64,000 nucleotides of DNA from a secondary endosymbiont of Heteropsylla cubana (GTDB lineage Bacteria > Pseudomonadota > Gammaproteobacteria > Enterobacterales > Enterobacteriaceae), in contig NC_018420.1 of the NCBI RefSeq assembly GCF_000287355.1, positions 124,001-188,000 of the forward strand. Direction: 5' to 3'. The position numbers and the translations under genes are program-made. The notes beneath the pieces are model-generated. The model saw only the letters and a program-made list of their open reading frames with translations, had not been told where the DNA came from and searched no databases. Shown here piece after piece: positions 50,208-60,918 of the stretch; the first letter of the stretch is position 1, and every line of letters begins with the position of its first letter.

Positions 50208-50284
50208 GGTGCGGTAGTTCAGTTGGTTAGAATACCGGCCTGTCACGCCGGGGGTCGCGGGTTCGAATCCCGTCCGCACCGCCA
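50208..50284 (+). tRNA. aspT: tRNA-Asp (anticodon GTC)
   Basis: 77 bases with an encoded CCA. Acceptor GGTGCGG pairs with CCGCACC. The D-arm, anticodon loop CTGTCAC and T-arm GCGGGTTCGAATCCCGT are intact and near the E. coli sequence. It lies eight bases before tRNA-Trp, the same Asp-Trp pair that ends rrnC in E. coli, but no rRNA gene precedes it here. Confidence 0.98.
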
Positions 50285-50292
50285 TACTACAT

Positions 50293-50365
50293 AGGGGTGT
50301 AGTTCAATTGGTAGAGCACCGGTCTCCAAAACCGGGAGTTGGGAGTTCAAGTCTCTCCACCCCTG
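50293..50365 (+). tRNA. trpT: tRNA-Trp (anticodon CCA), 3' CCA not encoded
   Basis: Acceptor AGGGGTG pairs with CACCCCT, discriminator G at 50365. The anticodon loop CTCCAAA and the T-loop are intact. The three bases after the discriminator are TAA, not CCA, so the CCA end must be added by the nucleotidyltransferase. Probably cotranscribed with tRNA-Asp. Confidence 0.97.
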
Positions 50366-51583
50366 TAAAAATGAATATCATAAAAATATTTAGCATCATC
50401 ATATTCCAATTTAAGATGAATTTAAATATTGTTCAAAACAATCATTAAATATTATTTATATTCATTCAATTAACTTTAAATTAAAATAAACAACATTGTA
50501 AGGAGGTAAAAATATTTTTTATATTTATACTAAGTTTTAACCATAATTAGAATTTTACTATATTAAAATAATACGAAAATCAACTTTCTCTTTTAAAATT
50601 ATCTTTTTAAGATAGAATGATATTAATTTATCTTATTATTTTATAGGCTAAAACAATTCAAATTTTATTCGAAAAGATTGTTAAAACTATTTAACGAAAC
50701 TGATAGTTTTCTTATTATTAAATATAAAAATCTATAGATTTTTATATTTATCATCAATCTATGCAAAATTACATATATAAATCCTGCATAATGAAAATAT
50801 CGCAATAATTTATATCCTGATCGAAAACAACGTAGTTAGAATAGACATTTCTATAAGAGGGTATCCACCTATTACTTAGTTTTTTAAACATGAAAAAAGT
50901 GAAAATAAATTGTTTATTTATACCTCCTAAAACTGAACCAGACATTAAATGTTGTCAGAATTTATAAAATTTTTACTATCTTATCATACATAAGTCCTTT
51001 AGTGAAAAAAATCAACATACATTACACGATATTTTACTCTTAATATAATATTTTAAGTTTATTGACAATCACTTTAAGGGATCTGAGTAACTTACTGTCT
51101 TAATTTATAAAAATCAATATATCTGTTTTATAAAAAACCTAAAAAATTATAATTAATTTTATGGTGTAATTCAGGATAAGTTTATTAAAAATAAATAAAA
51201 CACTTTATTGGAAGCAAGCAAGACCAAGATCTTATAAAATATAATTTTACTCTACTGCTTTATAAAAAAATACATAGTAGTTTTGTTGGTAAATTTTAAT
51301 TAAAATTAAAGTTTTAAATAATTTAAATCGAATCTGAATAAATTAATCTAGCTATTATAGTTATAAACAAACTTTTTTTTATGAATCATTCTATTTAAAA
51401 AAAAGTAAAATAATTAAGAAAAAGTATTAAATAAATTGACTAAATTTGGAAATGGTGGTATAATTATCTTTAACATTAAAGTATCATAATTTATTTTAAA
51501 AATTAAGATAATTATATTACTATGTATATAAAAAAACTAGCTTAAAATATATCATATTTTATTTCATTTATAAAAAAAAATAA
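50366..51583. other. Noncoding region between the Asp-Trp and Ile tRNA genes
   Basis: About 1.2 kb of A+T-rich DNA. It is too short and too A+T-rich to hold 16S rRNA, and I see no conserved rRNA block. It ends with the promoter at 51436-51464. Confidence 0.6.
51436..51464 (+). promoter_or_regulatory. Consensus sigma-70 promoter upstream of tRNA-Ile
   Basis: TTGACT (5 of 6), a 17-base spacer, and a perfect TATAAT that also carries the extended -10 TGG in front. The -10 ends 119 bases before tRNA-Ile. This is the best promoter-like match I see in the window. It most likely drives the Ile and Ala tRNA genes in place of an rRNA promoter. Confidence 0.7.
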
Positions 51584-51660
51584 AGGCTTGTAGCTCAGAT
51601 GGTTAGAGCACACCCCTGATAAGGGTGAGGTCGGTGGTTCAAATCCACTCAAGCCTACCA
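51584..51660 (+). tRNA. ileT: tRNA-Ile (anticodon GAT)
   Basis: 77 bases with an encoded CCA. Acceptor AGGCTTG pairs with CAAGCCT; anticodon stem-loop ACCCCTGATAAGGGT. In enterobacteria this tRNA lies in the 16S-23S spacer of rRNA operons together with tRNA-Ala(TGC). Here the pair stands free, with 148 bases between them. Confidence 0.98.
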
Positions 51661-51808
51661 CGTATTGGTTTTACCAATATAAATTGGTATCTCTTACATT
51701 TAAGAAAATCTAAAAGTAAATTAATTGAAAAATCAAGTTTTAAAAAAACAATTTTATATAAACTTGATTTTTTTGTTAAAACATGATTTCTTAAGTAAGA
51801 AAATATAT

Positions 51809-51881
51809 GGGGCTATAGCTCAATTGGTAGAGCGCCTGCTTTGCACGCAGGAGGTTAGCGGTTCAATTCCGCTTAGCTCCA
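51809..51881 (+). tRNA. alaT: tRNA-Ala (anticodon TGC), 3' CCA not encoded
   Basis: Acceptor GGGGCTA pairs with TAGCTCC and includes the G3-U70 pair that identifies alanine tRNA. Anticodon loop TTTGCAC. The discriminator A at 51881 is followed by CAATTT, so CCA is not encoded. Second member of the Ile-Ala pair. No 23S rRNA follows. Confidence 0.97.
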
Positions 51882-53442
51882 CAATTTTGTTAACATATAT
51901 TTTTTTTAAATATTAAATTACTTTATTCAAACTATAAATAGTTATTTACTCTCATCTCTACCGTCCTAGTCACATGGACTATACTGATAATAAAAATATG
52001 GAAAACCTAATTATAGCAACGGTAGTCAGGTTTCAGCACGAAAAAAAATAATACGATACACTACCGTCGCCATCGCAAAAATATTTTTTTCAAAAGTCGA
52101 AATATAAAGAAGAATCTATTTTTCTAATATATTGACTGTTTTAAAAAATTATATTCATTAATATGAAACATAAAACAAGGCGATTCTATTGACCCTAAAA
52201 TAACAATTATAGCTTATAACGAATCCCCACCGATATTAAAAAACCGGTGTTTTATCGTTTTTATATCAGATCTATCTCATTTAACTATGAGTATTCCAAA
52301 AGAAAGAAAATAGTAAAAATATAGAAGAAACATTCAGTTATAAAACTGGGAACTGAAGATAAAAAACGAAATCACCTTTGAAAAATCTTTCAAATAAACC
52401 ATACCGAATGGGATTAATAATGAATCCAATTTCGTCACTCATGTCGCCTCAAAGTCAACTCCTAGTGTTGTGTTAAATAACCGAACTCGAAACTAGAAAT
52501 ATAAAGGATAAGTCATGCTCATTACGATCCCTGTATTAAAATCCGTGCTTTACCTATTTCTGAATCAATTTTGCTATTGTTCTGATAGATTATTTGTTAT
52601 ATTATCACCCTCAGTTTGTACAATAAATTATAAATAAAACATAGACAACTAATAAACATTTACGAATATATATACTCTCTTTTATCTTTTCATTCCACAA
52701 AACACTACAAATAAAATTTATATAATAAATAATATAAAAATTTTAAATTGGCATTAATTGCTAAAATATTCTTTTTTTTAAATCAGACTATTTTAAAAAT
52801 TTATAAATAAAAAAAATATAATCCACTATAATTCCCCTGGTCGGTTATAAAAAATATATATGTTATTTCAAATACGATTGCTATATTGATTAATTTTCAT
52901 GTGAATCTTAACTGACTAATTTTATAAAATCATCAAATAGATTTCATTTGTTTTAAAATCACTTTACATTTTACTATATATTCAATATAGCGATTTTTTA
53001 ATAAAACGTTTTACAAGTTTTTTTAATGTTTATCACAATGTTTTTATAATTTAAAAAAGTAAAAATAATTTATGATTAAAATATATTAAATATAATTTAC
53101 TATATTATCCTCAATTCTTAACTACTAGACCTTATTTCATTTACGAACAAGAAAAAAATAATAGAAATTAAATTAATACCTCCATTTATCGTTAACATAC
53201 AAAAGTTAATTAATTAAAAATTAACGAGTCTAAACAAGAAATCCTATATTAATTTTTCATATCAAACAACTAATTATAGTTACAATATATAATACCGGTG
53301 TTTTAGAAAAAACTTATTCATATAATACATAAAATTTCATCTCTTCTGTAAGAAACTTTGTTTAGGTTTTATAATAAAATTTATTTTTTCTATAAAAAAA
53401 TTTTTAAAGATATTTAATTCAACAGTTTTTTAAAAAAATAAC
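51882..53442. other. Noncoding region after tRNA-Ala
   Basis: About 1.56 kb. The part from 51960 to 52620 has more mixed composition than the rest and is probably the remains of one or more genes that I cannot name; no 23S or 5S rRNA block is seen. A weak terminator-like hairpin lies at 52228-52249. The second half is plain A+T-rich DNA. Confidence 0.5.
52228..52254 (+). terminator. Weak intrinsic-terminator-like hairpin
   Basis: CACCG (52228-52232) pairs with CGGTG (52245-52249) around a 12-base loop, followed by TTTTA. It lies 350 bases past tRNA-Ala. The stem is only 5 bp, so it is tentative. Confidence 0.3.
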
Positions 53443-53519
53443 TGGTGCTGATACCCAGGATCGAACTGGGGACCTCACCCTTACCAAGGGTGCGCTCTAC
53501 CAACTGTAGCTATATCAGC
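53443..53519 (-). tRNA. thrT: tRNA-Thr (anticodon GGT) with an extra base in the D-stem
   Basis: Encoded CCA, acceptor GCTGATA/TATCAGC, anticodon stem-loop ACCCTTGGTAAGGGT and T-arm CCCAGTTCGATCCTGGG all look normal. The D-arm reads GCTAC-AGTTGGTA-GAGC where the usual form is GCTC-AGTTGGTA-GAGC, so one A is inserted and must bulge out of the D-stem. Length is 77 instead of 76. In E. coli this tRNA occurs in the thrU-tyrU-glyT-thrT cluster before tufB, or after 5S rRNA in rrnD; neither context is present. Confidence 0.92.
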
Positions 53520-54878
53520 TTCTTTTCTTTTCAATAACTTTATTGCAAGATATCTATCTCAGATTAATTGTTTTACTATAAGCAACATTCTTAATATTTA
53601 ATATTTTCATTGTAATGTATTAGGTTAATTTGAAAAAAATATATTTATTTTTTTTCTATATTTTTATCGCTGCTAGATTTATTAGTTTTCATTTTAACTT
53701 CTATTGATTATTTTGTTAGAAAAATAACGTATTTTTATGCACTATAACACGCTTGTTCTGTATAGAGTTTAACACCTGCCTTATATAAAGATTATTATTT
53801 GCATATTAAAATAACAATCTTTTGAAGATATCCATACTTTGTTAGTGTTGCAATACTATTTTTACATATTTTGCAATAAAAATTAAATTCAACCTTATAC
53901 TCTTTTTAATAACTTTTTATTTTTTATAACATACAATGTTAAATTATGCTCTGTTGTATATTTTATCTATATCTATATTAGTTTCTATTTTAATCTCTTA
54001 AAAATCTATAGCTCATATTATCATAAAAAACTATCTAAGTAACTTTAAATAGTTTTAAGAAAGATTTTAATAAAAAATTCGTACGTTTAAAATGATAAAG
54101 TCTACCAATAAATGATTTTTGTTCTCTAAGAGATTATCTTAGTCACTAAATTTATTTACATAAAAAGAAGTAACATGTTATTTACGCATTATAATGATTT
54201 CTATGTAATAGAATTTATTTTATTGTCTTATATTTTATTCCTCCCTTAAAATTTTTGATGATGTTATATTGCTTTTTAGACATAAAATATTAATTTCAAA
54301 CTTTCATTTCACTTCTAATTTAAGTCATATTGTAATCAATAGTTAGTTTTTATCTGAACGATATATTTAAAACTTCTTAAATTAATAAAAAATCAACAAC
54401 ACTTTTTTTCTTCAATAAACACAATAAAGAACAAAAAGATTCACTAAGAAACAAGGAAATAAGTGCACTTAAATTAATGATACTTAAATTATACTACATA
54501 AATATCTTAGTTTTCATTTAAGAAAATAACCAGCTTTGCGTACCATAATAAATAAAACATCTAAACTAATCAAAAAAAAACGTTACTAGCAGAACACCCC
54601 ACCAATTAAAACTTTTATTCGTTATTGAATGAAAGATAAAATATTTATAGTGAGAATATAACTAAAAAAATTATTCTCATCACTATTTTATTTATACATA
54701 TAATAAATTTATTAACAATAAATATACCTATATGAAAAAATAAGTTATGAATAAAAAAACAATTAGCATCCATACTAATTTGGTCGATAAAAAAAATATT
54801 TAAAATATTAAACTTTAATTTAAATATTGCAATCAATTCACGCTAAATTCATGATCATCTATATGTTGCCAACATTTT
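53520..54878. other. Noncoding region between tRNA-Thr and yigL
   Basis: About 1.36 kb, A+T-rich, with no gene recognised. A 63-codon minus frame (54645-54836) looks like chance and overlaps the inverted repeat at 54647-54686. Confidence 0.6.
54647..54686 (-). terminator. Inverted repeat downstream of yigL
   Basis: ATAGTGAGAATA (54647-54658) pairs with the complementary right side (54672-54686) over 12 bp with a 3-base bulge and a 13-base loop. It lies 190 bases past the yigL stop on its strand. The following minus-strand sequence is A/T-mixed, with no clean T-run. Possible transcript end. Confidence 0.3.
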
Positions 54879-55685
54879 TTATTCATTTACTAGGTACATT
54901 GAACTCAAATAATGAGCAACCGCATCTTCTTTATTGCTACCGATCACTTCTAGTTCAGGTAATTCTAGCTTAAGACGTAGATGCGCATTTTGCATTATGC
55001 ATCCTTTACCAGCCATTGATAACATTTCTTGATCATTCATTCCGTCTCCAAAAGAAATACAATCTTGTAATTTATAACCTAAAAACCCAGCCACTTGTTG
55101 CAACGCACTCCCTTTAGAAACGCCTCCTGCCATCACCTCAAGGCAAAGAGGGGTAGAAAAGCTTACATTAACCCGATTTTCCCAATGGGAGTTTAGTTCT
55201 TTTTCTAACAACTGCAACCGATAAGGATCCTCGCTAGTAAAATAAACTTTACACACACCATCTGTAGGTAATCTTCCTTGCTGATAAACTTGATATTTAA
55301 AGGTAGATTCGCAAAAAAAATCTTCTTGCTCTACTGGGAAACGGTTGATTAACCAATCATCTCCCCTAAAAACATTAGTTAAAATTCTTCTATCTTTATG
55401 TACTACTGAAAATAATTCACCAGCAATATCTTCATCAAGATTATGAGAAAAAATCAAATCTCCAGTATAGTTATGCACCCGTGCACCATTAGAGGTAATC
55501 ATATAAGCATCAATTTCTAAATTGTTCCGCATTTGCGCTACGTCTATGTGGTGACGCCCAGTAGCAAATACAAAATGAATTCCACGCGATGTTAATAATT
55601 GAAGAGTTTGTCTTGTGTAAGGAGTCAGTCTATGTGATGGAGAGAGCAATGTACCATCTAGATCAGACGCAACAATATGAAACAT
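54879..55685 (-). CDS. yigL: HAD-family sugar/pyridoxal phosphate phosphatase YigL
   Basis: Cof-type HAD hydrolase of 268 residues (266 in E. coli YigL). Motif I is ASDLDGTLLS with Asp8 and Asp10. FVFATGRHH (motif II region), a C2-type cap domain, SKGSAL with the catalytic Lys and SFGDGMNDQEM (motif IV) are intact. E. coli YigL dephosphorylates pyridoxal phosphate and several sugar phosphates. The start at 55685 is chosen because GAGG lies ten bases upstream and homology begins with MFHIVASD. An upstream in-frame codon would add 14 residues. The gene stands alone. Confidence 0.93.
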   Translation of the reverse strand: MFHIVASDLDGTLLSPSHRLTPYTRQTLQLLTSRGIHFVFATGRHHIDVAQMRNNLEIDAYMITSNGARVHNYTGDLIFSHNLDEDIAGELFSVVHKDRRILTNVFRGDDWLINRFPVEQEDFFCESTFKYQVYQQGRLPTDGVCKVYFTSEDPYRLQLLEKELNSHWENRVNVSFSTPLCLEVMAGGVSKGSALQQVAGFLGYKLQDCISFGDGMNDQEMLSMAGKGCIMQNAHLRLKLELPELEVIGSNKEDAVAHYLSSMYLVNE

Positions 55686-58172
55686 GGACAATAAAACCTC
55701 AGATTTATGAGAAACCGTCACTAACAATTAATGGTACTACACAAAATTAGTCATTAATTCTAGTATCTAACTTAAAAAATTAGTCGTAAATGAAATTTTT
55801 ACATAATACATATTTATCTTTATTGTAAAAGCATCTACTGTTGAAAAATAAATAAGTTGTCTTGAATAAATTTCCCAATAAAAATATTATTCTTACAATA
55901 TGATTTATCTATCTATTCTTGGAAGAAAAAATACAATAACCTTAGTCTTCAATAATACAAAGTATCTACACTTTCAAAGACTATGAATATACAATCAAAG
56001 ATAAATCAACGATCATTCTTAATTACTACATAATAATAAATCACGTATAAAAACTTGTTCTCATTAGACGATGGTAATAACCGCATAGTTTAACAAGACT
56101 CTTTATTGACATAAAACACTTTTAAAAAAAACCAAGATAGAGTTATCTCTTACAAACAAAAATACCAAATAAATTAATATGTTAGTATGCTATAAAAGCA
56201 TATAAGTGATTACTTGGAAGAGTCGATAAAACATTTTAATATACACACTACCTATCAAGCACTATAAATTCGAGACATCTACGACAAACCAGTTTAACAA
56301 CTCTTTAATAAAATTGATAAAACAACAATTTAAAAAAAAGACAATACAAGACTTATATCCCATAGATAGCTGATAAAAAACATAAAAAGTCTATAAACAA
56401 TAGTGAAAAATTATTTCAATTTAAATATATTAACAATCTTAGCAACTTATTTGCAGATATGTAACTTGATTTTTTTAAATCTAATTTAACTCTTTCCAAA
56501 TACCATTACACGGTGACACATATATCGTGATTTTATATAAGTGAAGGATTAAAAATGAAAAAATCGAAAGTTTTTATAAAGCAAACAACAAATTACTAAC
56601 TCTCTTCAATTTTCATGGTCTACTTTTTAAATTTTATTTGCTTTAATAATACCCCTTATGCAGCTAATATTACTTTAATAAATTTTATAATATTATAGCT
56701 GAACTGATAAAATGTATTATTTGCATTTTTATTAAATTATTGTGGTTTTTATATCATCTAAAATTTTCTCTAAATCCACACAAATTACTTTCAATTTACA
56801 TTTTTATTAAAAAAATAAAATATTAGAATTAAATAAATTCAAATACAAAGCGATGAATAACCGATATCTACTATAATAGTAGTAATATGATACATAAATG
56901 TTTATAGCAACAGTTTACGTACTATACTAGTATACATCAGACAACACTTCCAACAATTCTATTGTTATAGTTTTTTATTGAATATTGCCATTTAAAACCC
57001 AATTTGGATAAAAATACTTTTTATTAAAGAATCACAACTAATTACAACACCAACTTAAATCGGAATAATTTGCCATTATTAAACTAATAAATTGACACAG
57101 AATTTTGATAGATGATAAAAATATAAAAAACTATTCAAACAACCAATATATTATTAAAATGCCAAACTACCAAATGTCTAGTACTATTTTTTTTATTTTT
57201 TTTTAAACAACCATAATTACTTAATTTTTTCTATAGCTCTTTAAAAAAAGAAATTTATATTTATTTACAAGTTAATATTTGATAATTGTTGCATTTTATG
57301 AACATCTCGTTTATTTAGTAAAAAAACATGTTCTTTCAAGCAAAATAAAACATCCAAAAAAAATCAAAAAAAAATAAATAATACCAATATTTGTAGAAAA
57401 AATTACGTTGCAATATGTTTTTATTTTTTTTATTTATCAAGAAAATTAGTTAATTTTATCATATTATCTTTAACTAATTAATTTTTTAGTAATAAAGCTC
57501 ATTGTGCAAAATATCAATTAAAATACATCATAAAAGTGATAAAACTCACTAATAAATTACTAGAAATACCTCCAATAATACTCATAATTTTGTTAAAACA
57601 ATGGTTTTTATTTTTTCTATCTAAGATAGAAGATGTAAAGTAAACAGAAAAAACCTGTTTTACTAAAAAATACTTTTAATACGCAATCTCATGAACGTTT
57701 TTATAAAAAACAATAACTTTATCTAAAAAATTTAACTATCATCTTTTATCACATTAGCAAAAATCTATTTCTACTATAAAAAAATCTTACAAAACCCTTC
57801 TTAAACCTGCCTCATCTCATTAAAAAAATAAAAATAGTAAAAGACTTGATAACAATAAAATCAAAAAAAAAAGAATTCCACAAAACATATAAATCTTATA
57901 GCGATGCATCTACATGAATACCCACAACTACATCACGTTTCTATTAAAAATAAATCTAACCTTGTCAAAAATAAACGAATCACATTAACTTTAATTGATA
58001 TTTGTTTCGCTGATTAAAATAGCAGTATCTTTTTGAATTTAAAAGTAATGTATTATACGTTCATCAATTTTTATAAAAAGAATTCAAAAAAAGGTTATAT
58101 TTCTATTTTACCAAAACCCTATTGTCGCAGATAATGCCCTCTGTTCATGTCTAAACAACGGCGTAACTATCT
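55686..58172. other. Noncoding region between divergent yigL and pitA
   Basis: About 2.5 kb, mostly very A+T-rich, with many homopolymers and no recognised gene. The last 80 bases before pitA are richer and probably hold its leader. Confidence 0.6.
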
Positions 58173-59747
58173 ATGCTACATCTATTCACCGGCTTGGAAT
58201 TCCATACCGGTTTAATATTGGTGATCGCATTAATTTTTGTTCTAATTTATGAGGCTATTAATGGATTTCATGATACAGCTAATGCTGTTGCTACCGTAAT
58301 TTATACCCGAGCCCTACGTGCACAAGTAGCAGTTATCATGTCTGGAATATTTAATTTTCTAGGAGTGCTCATGGGCGGGTTAAGTGTAGCTTATGCCATC
58401 GTTCATCTCTTGCCAACTGACCTGTTGCTTAATGTCAGTTCAGCTCATGGATTGGCTATGATGTTCTCTATGTTACTAGCAGCTATCCTATGGAATCTAG
58501 CTACGTGGTATGTAGGTATACCAGCTTCAAGCTCACACACTCTTATTGGAGCTATTATAGGTATAGGTATAACTAACGCAATTGTAAGAAACACTTCCAT
58601 AGTAAATGCATTGAATATATCTAAATTAACTGAGATATTTTTATCACTCATTATTTCACCCTTAGTAGGTTTAATATTGTCAGGAGCGATGGTGTTTGTA
58701 TTACGTCGTTATTGGGACTGTACAAAAAAACGAGGATGTATCCATTTGACACCAGCCGAACGCGAAGAAATAAATGGAAAGCGAAATCCTCCTTTTTGGA
58801 CTCGTATTGCCCTAATTTTTTCAGCTGCTAGTGTCAGTTTCTCTCATGGAGCTAATGATGGACAAAAGGGAATTGGACTTATCATGTTAGTACTAATAGG
58901 TGTTGTACCTTCAGGATTTGTTGTCAATATGAATGCCAGTAACTACGAAATCAACCGTACCCATAATGCGACTAAACGCTTACAGATGTATTATACGAAG
59001 CACCAAGGTGCATTTACATATGTTCTTAGATCTGTTGATACATCATCAACTATCAAAGAAGATAATAAAGGTATTTACAATTTCGATGCTAATAACACCT
59101 CAACCTCGCATAAAAAACAAACGAGCATTATAGAAAATCATCTATCTGACAAAAAAGAAAACCATTTAACTCGTTCTAGCATATTATCTTCTATTAACCA
59201 TGCTTCGTTACTATTAAAAAATCTAGATAATTACAATGAATTGAATGCGGACGAACGCTCTCAGATACGATATCTTCTAATGTGTCTTGCCGATACTACC
59301 GACAAAGTAGCCAAACTACCAGAAACATCTTCTGATGATAAACGACTCTTATATAATGTGCGAAAAGATCTACTTCATACTATAGAATACGCACCAATGT
59401 GGATCATTATCTCAGTAGCATTAGCTCTTTCGTTAGGAACGATAGTAGGCTGGCACAGGATAGCTGCAACAATCGGTGAAAAAATTGGAAAAAAAGGTAT
59501 GACCTATGCTCAAGGATTATCAGCTCAATTAACCGCAGCTTTTTCAATAAGTATCGCTAGCTATACTGGTATGCCAGTATCCACCACACATGTACTCTCA
59601 TCTGCCATCACCGGTATTATGCTGGTAGACGGCGGAGGTGTTCAGGGGAAAACCGTAAAGAATATTCTTCTAGCCTGGGCATTAACGCTTCCAGTAGCCA
59701 TTATATTAGCTAGCGCCTTATACTGGTTGGCACTAAAAACAATTTAG
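58173..59747 (+). CDS. pitA: Low-affinity inorganic phosphate transporter PitA
   Basis: Metal-phosphate/H+ symporter of the inner membrane. The 524 residues follow E. coli PitA (499). The two PiT signatures are [16 protein letters not shown] (from residue 30) and [13 protein letters not shown] (from 224); [15 protein letters not shown] and the C-terminal [15 protein letters not shown] are also intact. The central hydrophilic loop (about 255-400) is longer and more diverged than in E. coli. No strong ribosome-binding site is visible. It ends in a clear terminator hairpin at 59799. PitA and PitB are similar; the overall match favours PitA. Confidence 0.94.
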   Translation: MLHLFTGLEFHTGLILVIALIFVLIYEAINGFHDTANAVATVIYTRALRAQVAVIMSGIFNFLGVLMGGLSVAYAIVHLLPTDLLLNVSSAHGLAMMFSMLLAAILWNLATWYVGIPASSSHTLIGAIIGIGITNAIVRNTSIVNALNISKLTEIFLSLIISPLVGLILSGAMVFVLRRYWDCTKKRGCIHLTPAEREEINGKRNPPFWTRIALIFSAASVSFSHGANDGQKGIGLIMLVLIGVVPSGFVVNMNASNYEINRTHNATKRLQMYYTKHQGAFTYVLRSVDTSSTIKEDNKGIYNFDANNTSTSHKKQTSIIENHLSDKKENHLTRSSILSSINHASLLLKNLDNYNELNADERSQIRYLLMCLADTTDKVAKLPETSSDDKRLLYNVRKDLLHTIEYAPMWIIISVALALSLGTIVGWHRIAATIGEKIGKKGMTYAQGLSAQLTAAFSISIASYTGMPVSTTHVLSSAITGIMLVDGGGVQGKTVKNILLAWALTLPVAIILASALYWLALKTI

Positions 59748-60918
59748 TTGATACCAATCATATTCTTACTGCAAGCACAAACAAAAAAATCCATATTTCC
59801 CCTTCATATGAAGGGGTTTCGTAAACTACCCTTTAAAGTAATTAAATAGTTATTTTATAATTAAACGAAACACCTCTTGCCCTCAATATGTAAAACTATA
59901 AAAATAAACATTTTAATAAATAGATATTTTATAAGTTAATCAACTATCGTGATCTGCGATATCAATATCATTATCTCTATAACATATTGTCTTTGACAGA
60001 CTAATAAAATTTGTAGATATGAATATTACTAAAATTATACAAATACTACACTTCATGATGCGCTTAAATTTTCTTATAATCAGACTATTTTTTTAGTGAT
60101 TTATCCAATAGCACAATAATGCTAATTATTCTTGATATTTAAATGTTTTAATATTTTATAGATGACAAATTTTATGATAAACTTAAAGTGTTTTTAAAAA
60201 CACTTCAGACTTATGATAACGACTAGCCTTTTTCTACCCGTAAAGCGTAGTCTATCGATAAAACTATATAAGCGCAGAAAAATATAATTTTAAGCTAAGA
60301 TAATCTAATATTCCAGATCTCTAAATTAGTCATATTACATAATAAGTGACATGCTTATTAACGATACCAAACATTAGGTAAATAACTTCTTAAAAAAAGA
60401 AATGTACAGCAATATATAAACATCGTTTTGAGTTAACAGAAATCAATGTTATCTATGTTGATTTAAAAAAATAGATAACTGATATAAATTCTCAATCTAT
60501 TGCATTAATTAATGATATTAACCTTAACTATTAACGAAAAATCTCTGACACTCTATAAATCATCACTCTGGACTATACACAAATCGACCATTAAAAACTA
60601 AGCATCTAAAACTGCTCTTTAATGTGAACAAAAAAACCATTATTCTATAATTATTATATTTTCGTAACTACGAAAAACTAAGTTACAAATACAAAAAAAA
60701 TCAAATTACTCTAAATTGAGAGATATTAAGTCACATCTATGCTTGTGTATGTTACATAAACAACCTTTTTAAGATTGGTTATTATTATTCTAATTCATGT
60801 ATTAAATTTATCAATTCTAAATGAATAATAACCAATTAATGTTGTACAACCGGCTATTCTCTATACATAGCATCACCATAAAACATATAAAGCATTTAGG
60901 TAGAAAAACGTTCATACT
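59748..60918. other. Noncoding region between pitA and murJ
   Basis: About 1.17 kb. It begins with the pitA terminator and is otherwise A+T-rich with no recognised gene. Confidence 0.6.
59799..59820 (+). terminator. Intrinsic terminator of pitA
   Basis: A perfect 18-base palindrome, CCCCTTCATATGAAGGGG, followed by TTTC, 51 bases past the pitA stop. It is one of the few G+C-rich hairpins in the window. Confidence 0.7.

Noticed and set aside
50496..50510. TAAGGAGGT, complementary to the 3' end of 16S rRNA, considered as the end of a 16S gene on the minus strand
   Set aside because: The adjacent sequence shows no other 16S block and is far too A+T-rich; it is more simply a chance Shine-Dalgarno-like string.
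51725..51916. 63-codon plus-strand frame
   Set aside because: It runs straight through tRNA-Ala and its middle is translated tRNA sequence.
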